From positions 1-64,000 of the forward strand of contig JAKPHK010000018.1 in the NCBI GenBank assembly GCA_029550345.1: 64,000 bases of DNA, read 5' to 3'. This DNA is from Pseudomonadota bacterium. Its GTDB lineage: Bacteria; Pseudomonadota; Alphaproteobacteria; Sphingomonadales; Sphingomonadaceae. The translations under genes were made by a program, and so were the position numbers. Shown here one piece after another: positions 32,901 through 41,837 of this stretch (positions within the stretch are counted from its first letter, which is position 1; every line of letters starts with the position of its first letter). The notes beneath the pieces were generated by a model. It did not search any database and was not told the origin of the DNA. It worked only from the letters and a program-made list of their open reading frames with translations.

Positions 32901-35258
32901 ATCGTCTCGGGCACCACGATCACCTATCAGCCGACGGCCGGTTACGCCGGGCCCGACAGCTTCGGCTACACCGCCAGCAACGCGGCGGGCACTTCGGCGC
33001 CCGCAACCGTGACCGTGACGGTCAACGATCCGGTCATCAGTCTGGCAGCATCGGGCGGCCTGAACGGAGCGGTTGGCGCGGCCTATTCGAACACCTTTAT
33101 CTGGACCGGCGGCGCGCAGCCTTACAGCGCCTTCCAGGTGACCAACCTGCCGGCGGGGCTCAGCATCACCGCCACCGGTGCCAATTCGGTCACGTTTTCC
33201 GGCACGCCTACCCAGGCCGGCAGCTTCTCGCTGGGCGTATCGGCAACCGACGCCAGCACCGGTAACGGGCCTTTCACGGTGGGGCAGAACTTTGCGCTGA
33301 CCATCGCCGCCCCGACCCTGACTTTGACGCCATCGTCCGGCACGCTCAACGCGCCATACGGAACCGCCTTCTCGCAGAGCTTCGCGGCGAACGGGGGGAT
33401 CGGGCCGTACAGCTATAGCCTCAGCGGGGCCCTGCCGGCTGGCCTTACCTTTAACGCCGCCAGCGGCGTGGTTTCGGGAACGCCGACCGTGCCCGGCAGC
33501 TATTCGATCACGGTCACCGCCACCGATACCGGATCGAGCGGGGCTGGGGCTCCGTTCACCGTGGCGGGGAATTTCACGATCGACGTGCCCGCACCGACGA
33601 TCGTGATCACACCCACGACACTGAGCAACCCCACGGCAGGCACCGCCTACAACCAGCAGCTTAGCGCAGGCGGCGGGGTCGGACCCTATGGCTATTCGGT
33701 CAGCGCCGGAGCGCTGCCGCCGGGTCTTGTGCTTTCGGCAAGCGGCTTGCTCTCCGGCACGCCGACCAGCTCGGGCGCCTTCAACGTCACGATCCAGGCT
33801 GCGGATGCCAACGGACAGACCGGATCGGCGGCCTATGCCATCACGGTCAACGTCCCCACGCTCAGCATCAACCCCGCAACTTTGCCTTCAGCGAATGTTG
33901 GGGTGGCATATAGCCAGACGCTCAGCACGACCGGCGGGATTGCGCCCTATCACTACGCGATCACCGCCGGGGCGCTGCCCACCGGGCTTGCGCTGAACCC
34001 GACGACCGGGGTGATTTCCGGCACGCCGACCGTTGATGGCACGTTCAACGTGACGATTACCGTTACCGACAGCACTGGCGGGACAGCGGGCAGTGGTTCG
34101 CGGGCCTACAGCTTCTCGGTTGTGCCACGGCCCGATCCGGCAGCCGATCCTGAAGTGCGCGGCCTGGTCCAGGGCCAGGCGGCGATTGCGCGCCGCCACG
34201 CCGACGTCCAGATCGAGAACTTCTCACAGCGGCTGCGTCAGCTCCATGATGGTGGCGGGCGCGGGCTCAGCAACGGGATGCGGCTCGCCTCCACCGCGTC
34301 GCTCTGCCAGGATCTGCAGATCCGGCGCAGCATGGCGGCGTGCAGCTTCGACGGTCGCGGTCCTTTGCTCAGCGCAGCGGCGGAGCCTTCGGGCGATGCC
34401 GGACCTGCGGCAACCACCAGCGATGGTGCGACCGGACTGTGGACGGCGGGTTCGATCCGCTTTGGCGAACGCGACGCCCGTTCGGGTCAGCCCTCATACG
34501 ATTTCCTGACCCAGGGCATCTCGATGGGGCTGGACTATCGCTTCTCGGAGGGCTTTGCCGCCGGGGTTGGTGTCGGCTTTGGCCATGATCGTCAGGATGT
34601 CGGCGACAATGGATCGGGCATCAAGGCCACCAGCAAATCGGTGGTCGCCTATGCCAGCAAGCGTCTGGCACCCAGCGTCTTCATCGATGGGATGGCCGGG
34701 TACCAATGGATCGATTTTGGTCTGACCCGCTATGTCAGCGCAACCGACAGCACGGTCCTGTCCAACCGCAAGGGCAAGCAGTGGTTCGGTTCGATCAGCA
34801 TCACTGCCGATCTGAACCATGACACCTGGCGCCTTGAACCCTATCTGCGGTTCGACATGAGCCGCGGCAATCTTGGGGTCTATGCCGAAAACAGCGGTTC
34901 GCTGTTCGACCTGCGGTTCCTCGACCAGTCGGTTGATTACACCTCGCTCTCGGTCGGTGCGCGTTACCAGATCCACCTCGACATGGGTGGCGGACGCCTC
35001 TCTCCGATGGTGCGGGTTGAATATCAGCGCGATCTGGAAGGCGATTCGGTGGCCCGTGTCGGCTACGTTGATCAGCTGGTGTCGCAATACTCGACCATCA
35101 CGCTCAACGGTTTCGACCGTGATCGCCTGCTCCTTGGGGCCGGGGGTGAGCTGGTGATCGACCCGATGTGGGCGATCGAACTTGAGTACGCCTACCGCAC
35201 CGGGTCGGACAGTCTTGGTGACAATTCGATCCGGGCCAGCATCCGGCTGCGGTTCTGA
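29943..35258 (+). CDS. Giant autotransporter with Calx-beta and putative Ig repeats
   Basis: 1771 residues from ATG 29943, where the signal peptide starts (MLIGRQLASRAQRV...QPAMAQ). Domains in order: an N-terminal domain (about 35-135), two He_PIG-like Ig repeats (TAPYTYSLLSGSYPPGI type), four Calx-beta repeats (VSEDGATNLVFTVTLS, VAEDGAANLVYTVTL, ASEGNSGSTSFTFTVSL, PIEGNSGTTNAVLTVSL, each ending in a TIxNDD turn), then He_PIG repeats with one cadherin-like unit (PVHGTAIVSGTTITYQPTAGY). The last 270 residues are an autotransporter barrel (GLWTAGSIRFGERDARSG) ending IRLRF. Probably a calcium-binding surface adhesin. A terminator follows. Confidence 0.9.
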   Translation: MLIGRQLASRAQRVWLFILTMMAAMLFAQPAMAQHTSSLCAAQTATVSQSNSVEIDITSCDPYNIGYGNGTPYLRNGPSHGTVLVRQDFVPPSTAKSVVIYSHNGDSATSDQFDLEDLDGNWIHFTITITPSGSSITVTPSNLPAMTAGTSFSQALTSSGGTAPYTYSLLSGSYPPGITMNSAGVLSGTPTQRGLYSFTVRSTDNGGQTADKSYSGTVANPTLTLSPNTITLVANSPASTQLTTNGGVSPHIYATEPPGSPMPFGLSLSTSGLVTGTPTTTGTTTVQLRVTDASTGPGQYFELETLTINVINAPTASISVAPASVSEDGATNLVFTVTLSASSATPTTVNINTFGTATSGTDYTGGVNTLTIPAGATTGTITINPSPDGTVEPDETVTLSLGAGSGYVVGAPSNATGTILNDDVPAATISVSPAAVAEDGAANLVYTVTLNQPAFNPISVNYTIGGTATNGTDYATVASPLLINTGSTTGTITVNPTADATIESDETVVLTLAAGAGYTVGAPNNATGTILNDDLPNLTINDVTASEGNSGSTSFTFTVSLSAPAGPGGVTFDISTANGTATGGTDFVPQTYTSQTIPAGSTTYTFGVQVLGDPLNEPTETFFVNVTNVTNAVVVDGQGVGTIANDDPLPSLSIDDVAPIEGNSGTTNAVLTVSLSAASGQTVTVNYASADGTATAPGDYTAVSGVLTFTPGQTVRTISVPVAGETVPEANETLFVNLSGATFATIADNQGVVTIQNDDVPVTVSPGSLPNGQVTSPYSQTLSASGGALPYLYAVTAGALPSGLTLSSGGILSGTPTAGGTFNFTVTATDSSAAPGPYSGSQAYSLTVNPATISLSATALSDGLVGSTYSASITPASGGTSPYSYTVTAGSLPGGLTLNASTGAITGTPSAGGTFNFSITATDSSTGTGPYTATQAYSIVVNAAPVAGNSSLTVAYDAGATNVPLSLSGGVATSLTITTPPVHGTAIVSGTTITYQPTAGYAGPDSFGYTASNAAGTSAPATVTVTVNDPVISLAASGGLNGAVGAAYSNTFIWTGGAQPYSAFQVTNLPAGLSITATGANSVTFSGTPTQAGSFSLGVSATDASTGNGPFTVGQNFALTIAAPTLTLTPSSGTLNAPYGTAFSQSFAANGGIGPYSYSLSGALPAGLTFNAASGVVSGTPTVPGSYSITVTATDTGSSGAGAPFTVAGNFTIDVPAPTIVITPTTLSNPTAGTAYNQQLSAGGGVGPYGYSVSAGALPPGLVLSASGLLSGTPTSSGAFNVTIQAADANGQTGSAAYAITVNVPTLSINPATLPSANVGVAYSQTLSTTGGIAPYHYAITAGALPTGLALNPTTGVISGTPTVDGTFNVTITVTDSTGGTAGSGSRAYSFSVVPRPDPAADPEVRGLVQGQAAIARRHADVQIENFSQRLRQLHDGGGRGLSNGMRLASTASLCQDLQIRRSMAACSFDGRGPLLSAAAEPSGDAGPAATTSDGATGLWTAGSIRFGERDARSGQPSYDFLTQGISMGLDYRFSEGFAAGVGVGFGHDRQDVGDNGSGIKATSKSVVAYASKRLAPSVFIDGMAGYQWIDFGLTRYVSATDSTVLSNRKGKQWFGSISITADLNHDTWRLEPYLRFDMSRGNLGVYAENSGSLFDLRFLDQSVDYTSLSVGARYQIHLDMGGGRLSPMVRVEYQRDLEGDSVARVGYVDQLVSQYSTITLNGFDRDRLLLGAGGELVIDPMWAIELEYAYRTGSDSLGDNSIRASIRLRF

Positions 35259-35288
35259 TCGCACGCCCGCCGCAAGGCACAAGCATCA

Positions 35289-35324
35289 GGGGGCGCATGG
35301 TTCCGAAAAGGGCCATGCGCCCCC
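35289..35324. terminator. Terminator between autotransporter and cobA
   Basis: Perfect 12-bp arms (35289-35300, 35313-35324) around a 12-base loop, followed on the plus strand by TTCGCTTTT. It lies between two convergent genes and probably ends both messages. Confidence 0.75.
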
Positions 35325-35385
35325 TTCGCTTTTGGGCGGAAATGGTGGTGCCTTTGGTTCGCTCTTCGCAAAGCCCTGGCAGGCG

Positions 35386-36168
35386 CTAGTCCGAAATTGT
35401 CCGGGCAGGCACTTCGCAAGAGGCCGACGCCCGATTGCTGCGGTGCCATTGCATCGCCTGCCCGATCAGCAACAGCGCTGGCCCCGCACCTAGCGAGCGG
35501 GCAACGATCTCCAGCAGATCGAGCCGGGTCGCGATGTGCCGTTCGGACGGCAGGCTGGCGTTTTCGATCACGATCACCGGGGTTTGCGGCGCAAGACCCG
35601 CTGCACGCAGATTCACCGAAACTTCGCGCGCTGCGGCCTTGCCCATATAGACCGCCAGGGTCGCTTCGGGATCGGCCAGGCTGGTCCAGTCGATCTCCAG
35701 CGGCTCACCGGCGCGGGCGTGGGCGGTGACGAAGGTCAGCTTGCGGGCCAGCCCGCGCAGGGTCAAGGACAGGCCGAGACTGGCCGCGGCCGCGCTGGCG
35801 GCGGTAACACCCGGGCAGATCGCAACCGTGATCCCGGCCGCGCGGCAGGCCTCAAGCTCCTCGTTCGAGCGCCCGAAGATCGAGGGATCGCCGCCCTTGA
35901 GCCGGAGCACCCGTTCCCCGGCCTGCGCAGCCTCCACCAGAAGGCGGTCGATCGATGCCTGGTCCTTGGAATGGCGGCCCGAACGCTTGCCGACCGGGAC
36001 CAGCCGCACCCCCGGCGGAACCAGATCGAGTACGCCGGGGCCAACCAGAGCATCGTAAAAGATCACCGAAGCGTTGCGGATCAGGCGCTCGGCCTTGCGG
36101 GTAAGCAGATCGGGGTCACCGGGGCCGGCGCCAACCAGCCAGACCGTGCCTGCGGGAAATTCGCTCAT
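35386..36168 (-). CDS. cobA: Uroporphyrinogen-III C-methyltransferase (SUMT)
   Basis: A 260-residue SAM-dependent methyltransferase making precorrin-2 from uroporphyrinogen III, the first step to sirohaem. Motifs: WLVGAGPGDPDLLT at the start, RLKGGDPSIFGR, AICPGVTAASAAAASLG and VYMGKAA. It is the last gene of nirB-nirD-nasA-cobA and overlaps nasA by four bases. The context is clear: NirB in the same operon needs sirohaem. The order matches the nirBD-nitrate reductase-cobA operon known in Pseudomonas. Confidence 0.94.
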   Translation of the reverse strand: MSEFPAGTVWLVGAGPGDPDLLTRKAERLIRNASVIFYDALVGPGVLDLVPPGVRLVPVGKRSGRHSKDQASIDRLLVEAAQAGERVLRLKGGDPSIFGRSNEELEACRAAGITVAICPGVTAASAAAASLGLSLTLRGLARKLTFVTAHARAGEPLEIDWTSLADPEATLAVYMGKAAAREVSVNLRAAGLAPQTPVIVIENASLPSERHIATRLDLLEIVARSLGAGPALLLIGQAMQWHRSNRASASCEVPARTISD

Positions 36169-38768
36169 GCCGCCTCCTTGCCCTTGGCCTGTTCAAGTTG
36201 CTTGAGAATCTCGGCAATCGCCGGGCGGCACGATCCGCAATTGGTCCCCGCGCAGGTTTCCTTGCCGACTGCCTCGATGCTGTCGGCCCCAGCCTTGATC
36301 ACCGAACGGATCGTCAGTTCCCCGACATCGAAGCAGGAGCAGACGATCTCGCCGCGATCGGGCGCCGGTACGGCCGGCTTGCCCGCGATCAGCTCAATCG
36401 GCGTGGCCTGGCAATCGGCGAACTGGGCGATGATCCAGTCGCGCTTTGGCAAGGGGCCGTCGCGGGTCAGGAACAGCGCTGCCTCAAGCCGGTCAGGGCC
36501 GATCACCACGGCCCGCCGCACCCCGCGCGCCGTATCGTGGCTTTCCAGCCGCTCCCCATCGGGCAGCAGGCCTGCCACCAGCTGTTCGGGATCACGGGTT
36601 CCGGCCAGTTCCAGCAGCCATGCCCCGCGCAGCCGGATGCGGGTGGAATAGGCCGCGGCGATGCGAGGCGGCAGGCTGCGTGCCACCATGAAGCCATGCC
36701 AGTCCGGGGTGAAGGGCTCGACCCTTGCGGGGGTCTGCTTGAACCCGGGCTGGCCGGATATTGGATCGACCGCGGCCCGGGCCAGAAGCCCGGTGCGACC
36801 GCCGCTGGATTGTTGATCGGTCCAATGGATCGGCGTGAACACTTCACCGCGCCGCTGACCATCGCTGATCGCGACACGGAACAGGCTGTCGCCCAGCGGA
36901 GTGGTGACCCGCGCCAGGCTCTTGTCGGCCAGGCCCAGCGCCGCCGCGTCGGCAGGGTGAACCTCGACCAGCGGTTCGCGCCGGTGCTGCGACAGCCGCG
37001 GCGAAAGCGCGGTGCGGGTCATGGTGTGCCACTGGTCGCGGTAGCGCCCGGTGTTGAGCGTCAAGGGCCAGCGCGGCGGCGCCGCATCGAGCGGGCGCTG
37101 GGCAACCGTGATCAGGCGGCCCTTGCGGTTGGGCGTATAGAACCGCCCCCCGGCCAGGGGATTTTCACTCCAGCTGACCGGCTCAAGCGCGTCGTAGGCG
37201 GCGTTGGACAGCGCCGCGAGATTGCCGATATCGAAGGCTCGCCGACCTTCGTTGCGGTAGGTCGAAAGGCGGGCGTGCTCACGGAAGATTTCGGCCTGAT
37301 GGGCATAGGGGAAGGCATCGTGCCAGCCCATTTCCTGCGCGACGCGGGTGACGATCCACCAGTCGGGCATGGCTTCGCCGGGCGCGGGGAGGAACCCGCG
37401 CTGGCGGCTGATCATCCGCTCGCTGTTGGTTACGGTGCCGTCCTTTTCCCCCCAGGCCAGGGCGGGCAGCTTGATATGGGCAAAGCGGGTGGTGTCGGTC
37501 TCTGCGATGCAATCGGAGACGACGACCAGCGGGCACGAGGCCAGCGCCTCGCGTACCAGACCGGCATCGGGGAGCGACACCGCCGGATTGGTCGCCATGA
37601 TCCACAGCGCCTTGATCTTGCCATCGCGGACCGCCCGGAACAGATCGACCGCTTTCAGCCCCGGCTTGTCGGCGATCGTCGGTGAGCTCCAGAACTTGCG
37701 GACGTCGATCAGATTTTCGGGGGCGAAATCGCGGTGCGCGGCAAGGGTTGAGGCCAGCCCGCCGACCTCGCGCCCGCCCATGGCATTGGGCTGGCCGGTG
37801 ATGGAGAAGGGGCCCGCGCCGCTCTTGCCGATCCGTCCGGTGGCCAGATGCAGGTTGATGATCGCATTGCCCTGATCGGTGCCGCGGACCGATTGGTTGA
37901 TGCCCTGGCTGAACAGGGTCAGCGCCTTGGGATTGGCCGCGAACAGCTCGAAATAGTTCAGCACATCCTGGATGGGCAGGTCGCACAGCTGCGCCGTGCG
38001 TTCGACCGAACAGTCACCAAGCTCTTCCCAAAACCCGTCCGGGGTTTCGACATGGGCCGCCAGGAAACCCTCGTCAATCAAACCCTTGGTGCGGCAATAG
38101 GCCAGCAGGCCGTTGAACAGCGCGACATCGCTGCCGGGGCGGAGCGGCAGATGCAGATCGGCATCGGCGCAGGTTTCGGTCCGGCGCGGGTCGATCACCA
38201 CCAGCCGGGTGCCATTGGCGGCGCGGGCGGCCATGATCTGCTGATAGATCACCGGATGGCACCAGGCGGTATTTGAGCCAACCAGCACGATCAGGCTGGC
38301 GCTATCGATATCGCTGTAATTGCAGGCAACTACGTCTTCGCCAAAGGCGCGGGTGTGCGCGGCGACCGCACTCGACATACAGAGCCGCGAATTGGTGTCG
38401 ATATTGGCGCTGCCGAAGTATCCCTTCATCAGCTTGTTGGCGACGTAGTAGTCCTCGGTCAGCAGCTGCCCGGAAACATAAAAGGCTACGCTTTCCGGCC
38501 CATGGCGGGGGATCGCATCGGCAAAGCCCTTGGCCACGCGATCGATCGCCTTGTCCCAGGAAACCCGCTTGCCGCCGATTTCCGGATAGAGCAGGCGCCC
38601 TTCCAGCCCGACCGTTTCGCCAAGCTGGGTGCCCTTGGAGCAGAGCCGTCCCATGTTGGCCGGGTGTACCTTGTCCGCACGTATCCGCGTTTCGCGCCCT
38701 TCGCCGACTTCGGCCACAACCCCGCAGCCGACCCCGCAATAGGCACAAGTGGTGCGGACCGGCGCCAT
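36165..38768 (-). CDS. nasA: Assimilatory nitrate reductase, molybdopterin catalytic subunit
   Basis: An 867-residue cytoplasmic enzyme reducing nitrate to nitrite. I start at ATG 38768, next to the cysteine motif; the frame is open to 38831 but that overlaps nirD. N-terminal [4Fe-4S] ligands C8, C11, C15 and C43; molybdopterin domain with NTAWCHPVIYQQI, DPRRTET and GQPNAMGGREVGGLA; C-terminal molydop-binding domain; and a BFD-type [2Fe-2S] domain at the end (C810, C812, C839, C844, C847). The BFD tail is typical of assimilatory NasA/NasC forms. Four bases separate it from nirD. Confidence 0.95.
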   Translation of the reverse strand: MAPVRTTCAYCGVGCGVVAEVGEGRETRIRADKVHPANMGRLCSKGTQLGETVGLEGRLLYPEIGGKRVSWDKAIDRVAKGFADAIPRHGPESVAFYVSGQLLTEDYYVANKLMKGYFGSANIDTNSRLCMSSAVAAHTRAFGEDVVACNYSDIDSASLIVLVGSNTAWCHPVIYQQIMAARAANGTRLVVIDPRRTETCADADLHLPLRPGSDVALFNGLLAYCRTKGLIDEGFLAAHVETPDGFWEELGDCSVERTAQLCDLPIQDVLNYFELFAANPKALTLFSQGINQSVRGTDQGNAIINLHLATGRIGKSGAGPFSITGQPNAMGGREVGGLASTLAAHRDFAPENLIDVRKFWSSPTIADKPGLKAVDLFRAVRDGKIKALWIMATNPAVSLPDAGLVREALASCPLVVVSDCIAETDTTRFAHIKLPALAWGEKDGTVTNSERMISRQRGFLPAPGEAMPDWWIVTRVAQEMGWHDAFPYAHQAEIFREHARLSTYRNEGRRAFDIGNLAALSNAAYDALEPVSWSENPLAGGRFYTPNRKGRLITVAQRPLDAAPPRWPLTLNTGRYRDQWHTMTRTALSPRLSQHRREPLVEVHPADAAALGLADKSLARVTTPLGDSLFRVAISDGQRRGEVFTPIHWTDQQSSGGRTGLLARAAVDPISGQPGFKQTPARVEPFTPDWHGFMVARSLPPRIAAAYSTRIRLRGAWLLELAGTRDPEQLVAGLLPDGERLESHDTARGVRRAVVIGPDRLEAALFLTRDGPLPKRDWIIAQFADCQATPIELIAGKPAVPAPDRGEIVCSCFDVGELTIRSVIKAGADSIEAVGKETCAGTNCGSCRPAIAEILKQLEQAKGKEAA

Positions 38769-38772
38769 CCGC

Positions 38773-39114
38773 TCAGGCGACCCGCTGGCCCAGCACGGCC
38801 TCGCGCAGCAGGTAGATCCGTCCGGCGTCAACCTTCAGCGGGATGGTCGGCACACAGCCGACGTCATCGCCCAGCGCCTCACCCGTCTTGAGCGAGATGT
38901 TCCAGTTATGCAGCGGGCAGGTCACCACGCTGCCGTGGACGATGCCCTGGCTTAGCGGCCCGTTCTTGTGCGGGCACTTGTTGACGATTGCATAGAACTG
39001 GTTGTCGAGGGTGTGAAACACCGCGATTTCCTCGCCGCCCTGCACCGGCAAGGTCCGGGCATTGCCGGGCGAGATCTGGTTCACCGAACCGATATCGAGC
39101 CATTCGCCGATCAT
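38773..39114 (-). CDS. nirD: Nitrite reductase (NADH) small subunit
   Basis: A 113-residue Rieske-like subunit. ATG 39114 overlaps the nirB stop by four bases; a longer frame through nirB is a shadow. Rieske positions are NKCPHKNGPLSQG and TCPLHNWNIS, both with the Cys-x-His pattern, so unlike many NirD proteins it may keep an iron-sulfur cluster. It forms the assimilatory nitrite reductase with NirB, giving ammonium. Confidence 0.92.
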   Translation of the reverse strand: MIGEWLDIGSVNQISPGNARTLPVQGGEEIAVFHTLDNQFYAIVNKCPHKNGPLSQGIVHGSVVTCPLHNWNISLKTGEALGDDVGCVPTIPLKVDAGRIYLLREAVLGQRVA

Positions 39115-41615
39115 TTCGCGGTCTCCAACTGGAAGGGACGCACCTCGGCAAGGTGCTGGTGCAGTTCGGCGTCTTCCCCGGCAGCGCGCTTGGCCCAGGG
39201 ATCGTCCTGCATGAAGGTTTGGGAATAGCGGAACCGTGCGGCCAGCTCGGTGATCGTCGCCGGATCGGCGAACAGCGCGGACTTGACGTGGTCCAGCCCG
39301 ACCCGCTCGATCCATGGGGCGGTGCGTTCCAGATACCAGGCCTCTTCGCGGTACAGCTGGATAAAGGCCGCGCAGACGTCCATCGCCTCCTGCTCGGTTT
39401 CCACTTTGCACAAGAGGTCAGTGGCGCGGACATGGATCCCGCCGTTGCCGCCGACGTGCAGTTCATAACCGCTATCGACGCAGACCACGCCGAAGTCCTT
39501 GATCGTCGCCTCAGCGCAGTTGCGCGGGCAGCCGCTGACCGCGATCTTGAACTTGTGCGGCATCCAGCTGCCCCAGGTCATCCGCTCGATCTTGACGCCA
39601 AGTCCGGTTGAATCCTGGGTGCCAAAGCGGCACCATTCCGAACCGACGCAGGTTTTCACCGTACGCAGCGACTTGCCATAGGCGTGGCCCGAAACCATGC
39701 CCGCAGCATTGAGATCGGCCCAGACCGCGGGCAGGTCTTCCTTCTTGATCCCGAAGATGTCGAGCCGCTGGCCGCCGGTGACCTTGACCATCGGCGCGTT
39801 GAATTTTTCTACCACGTCGGCGATCGCGCGCAGCTCGCGCGGGTTGGTAAGGCCGCCCCACATCCGCGGCACGACCGAATAGGTGCCGTCCTTCTGGATG
39901 TTGGCGTGCATCCGTTCATTGACAAAGCGGCTCTGCTGATCGTCAACATATTCGCCCGGCCAGGCGCAGAGCAGGTAATAGTTGAGCGCCGGGCGGCACG
40001 AAGCGCAGCCATCGGGCGTTGACCAGCTGAGTTCCTGCATGACCTGCGGGATCAGTTTGAGCTGCTTGTCCACGATCAGGCGGCGCACGTCCGAGTGGGT
40101 GAAGCTGGTGCATTTGCACATCGTCTTCGGCCCGCTTTCGACCGCGCCTTCGCCCAGCGTCAGGCTCAGCAGACTTTCAACCAGCCCGGTGCACGATCCG
40201 CAACTGGCGCTGGCCTTGCAGGCCGAGCGAACGGCATCGAGGCTGTGTGCGCCGCCCAGGATGCAGCCCACCACCTTGGCTTTGGAAACGCCGTTGCAGC
40301 CGCAGATTTCCGCATCATCGGAAAGGGCGGCAACGGCGGCGTTAGGGTCCTGCAGGGCGCCCCCCTGGGCGAAGGCCTGGCCGAAGATCAGGGCGTCCCG
40401 GATGTCCGAGATGTCCTCGCCCTTCTTGAGCAGGTCGAAATACCATGAACCGTCGGCGGTATCGCCATAGAGCACCGCGCCGATCACGCGATTGTCCTTG
40501 ACGATAACCCGCTTGTAGATCCCGCGTGCGGCATCGCGCATCACGATGTCTTCGCAGTCGGCTCCGCCTGAGAAATCTCCTGCCGAAAACAGGTCGATTC
40601 CCGAAACCTTGAGTTTGGTTGAGGTCACCGATCCCTCATAGCCGCTCGGCGTATCGCAGGCCTTGTCGGCGAGGGCACGGCACATTTCCCACAGCGGCGC
40701 GACCAGGCCGTAGCATTGCCCGCGATGCTGGACGCATTCACCCACGGCCATGACCGCCGGGTCAGAGGTGATCATATGATCATCGACCAGAATCCCGCGT
40801 TCGACTTCAATCCCGGCCGACCGGGCAAGGCCGGTGGAGGGCCGAATGCCGACCGCCATGACCACGATGTCCGCCGGGAACTCGCGCCCGTCCTTCAGCC
40901 TGACGCCGCTGACGTGGCCGTCCTTTTCAAGGATTTCAGCAGTATCGCCGCCGGTCACGATGGTCTGACCGCGGCGTTCCAGCTCGGTCTTGAGGAGATA
41001 GCCCGCCGCTTCGTCCAGCTGCCGCTCCATCAGGGTCGGCATCAGGTGCACCACAGTCACCTGCATCCCGCGCAGCGCCAGGCCGTGGGCCGCTTCAAGC
41101 CCCAGCAGGCCACCACCGATCACCACGGCATTGCCGCCCTGATCGGCTGCGGCCAGCATCTTGTCGACATCGTCAAGGTCGCGGAAGGTTACCACGCCTG
41201 GCAGATCGTGGCCCGGCACCGGAATGATGAAGGGATCGCTGCCGGTTGCAATCAGCAGCCGATCATAGGGTTCGATCCGGCCCGACTGGGTCGAAACGGT
41301 CCGCGATTCGCGGTCGATCGCGACGACCGGGTCGCCTGAAACCAGGGTGATGCCGTTGTCGGCGTACCAGGCGGCATCGTTGATGACGATCTCATCAAAC
41401 GTTTTCTCGCCCGCCAGCACCGGGGAGAGCATGATGCGGTTGTAGTTGACCCGGGGTTCGGCCCCGAAGATCGTGATGGCGAAGCGGGCCGGATCGCGGG
41501 CCAGCACTTCCTCCACCGCGCGGCAGCCGGCCATGCCATTGCCGATAACCACAAGCCGCTCACGCGGCTGCGCGTCGCCCGGCTTTTCGCCGAATGTCGC
41601 AGGTGCATTCACCAT
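39111..41615 (-). CDS. nirB: Nitrite reductase (NADH) large subunit
   Basis: 834 residues from ATG 41615, with GGAG five bases upstream; the frame reaches 41699 but that lies inside the RNA leader. Domains: FAD/NAD(P)H oxidoreductase (VVIGNGMAGCRAVEE, VVIGGGLLGLEAAHGLAL), two BFD-like [2Fe-2S] segments (EICGCNGVSKAKVV...CGSC and CKCTSFTHSDVRRL...CASC), ferredoxin-type half domains and the sirohaem/[4Fe-4S] site (TCVGSEWCRFG and VSGCPRNCAEA). Reduces nitrite to ammonium with NADH. First gene of the operon, controlled by the leader at 41640-41828. Confidence 0.95.
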   Translation of the reverse strand: MVNAPATFGEKPGDAQPRERLVVIGNGMAGCRAVEEVLARDPARFAITIFGAEPRVNYNRIMLSPVLAGEKTFDEIVINDAAWYADNGITLVSGDPVVAIDRESRTVSTQSGRIEPYDRLLIATGSDPFIIPVPGHDLPGVVTFRDLDDVDKMLAAADQGGNAVVIGGGLLGLEAAHGLALRGMQVTVVHLMPTLMERQLDEAAGYLLKTELERRGQTIVTGGDTAEILEKDGHVSGVRLKDGREFPADIVVMAVGIRPSTGLARSAGIEVERGILVDDHMITSDPAVMAVGECVQHRGQCYGLVAPLWEMCRALADKACDTPSGYEGSVTSTKLKVSGIDLFSAGDFSGGADCEDIVMRDAARGIYKRVIVKDNRVIGAVLYGDTADGSWYFDLLKKGEDISDIRDALIFGQAFAQGGALQDPNAAVAALSDDAEICGCNGVSKAKVVGCILGGAHSLDAVRSACKASASCGSCTGLVESLLSLTLGEGAVESGPKTMCKCTSFTHSDVRRLIVDKQLKLIPQVMQELSWSTPDGCASCRPALNYYLLCAWPGEYVDDQQSRFVNERMHANIQKDGTYSVVPRMWGGLTNPRELRAIADVVEKFNAPMVKVTGGQRLDIFGIKKEDLPAVWADLNAAGMVSGHAYGKSLRTVKTCVGSEWCRFGTQDSTGLGVKIERMTWGSWMPHKFKIAVSGCPRNCAEATIKDFGVVCVDSGYELHVGGNGGIHVRATDLLCKVETEQEAMDVCAAFIQLYREEAWYLERTAPWIERVGLDHVKSALFADPATITELAARFRYSQTFMQDDPWAKRAAGEDAELHQHLAEVRPFQLETAK

Positions 41616-41639
41616 CGGAACTCCATCTCCGACGCGCAC

Positions 41640-41828
41640 AAACGAAAAGCCGCCACGAGCACGATCCGGTTGGATCGGCACGGGCGGCTTCGTTGCCACG
41701 CGTTGTGTTGAACTGGCGCGCGGGAAAGATGCTGTATCGCCCGTCCTTGGGCGGCATCCTTTCCGCGTTGGCCTTCAGACTAAGCGATTCGGCAGTGCGC
41801 TGGCAAGTCTCTTTTTGCAGTGCAGCAT
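41640..41828 (-). promoter_or_regulatory. NasT-type antitermination leader of nirB (nalA-like)
   Basis: Reading the minus strand from 41827: the element TGCTGCACTGCAAAAA, a promoter-like pair (TTGCCA, 17 bases, TTAGTC), an anti-terminator-class hairpin (41728-41758, GATGC/GCATC outer stem), then GCGTGGCAACG at 41691-41701 and a terminator: GCCGCC...GGCGGC stem (41649-41688) followed by TTTT. This layout matches leaders where the ANTAR protein NasT binds RNA and lets transcription continue when nitrate removes NasS. nasS and nasT are 5-6 kb away. Confidence 0.78.
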
Positions 41829-41837
41829 GAATCCGCC

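Noticed and set aside
36198..37685. Plus-strand frame of 495 codons opposite nasA
   Set aside because: Antisense shadow; nasA has complete metal-site motifs on the other strand.
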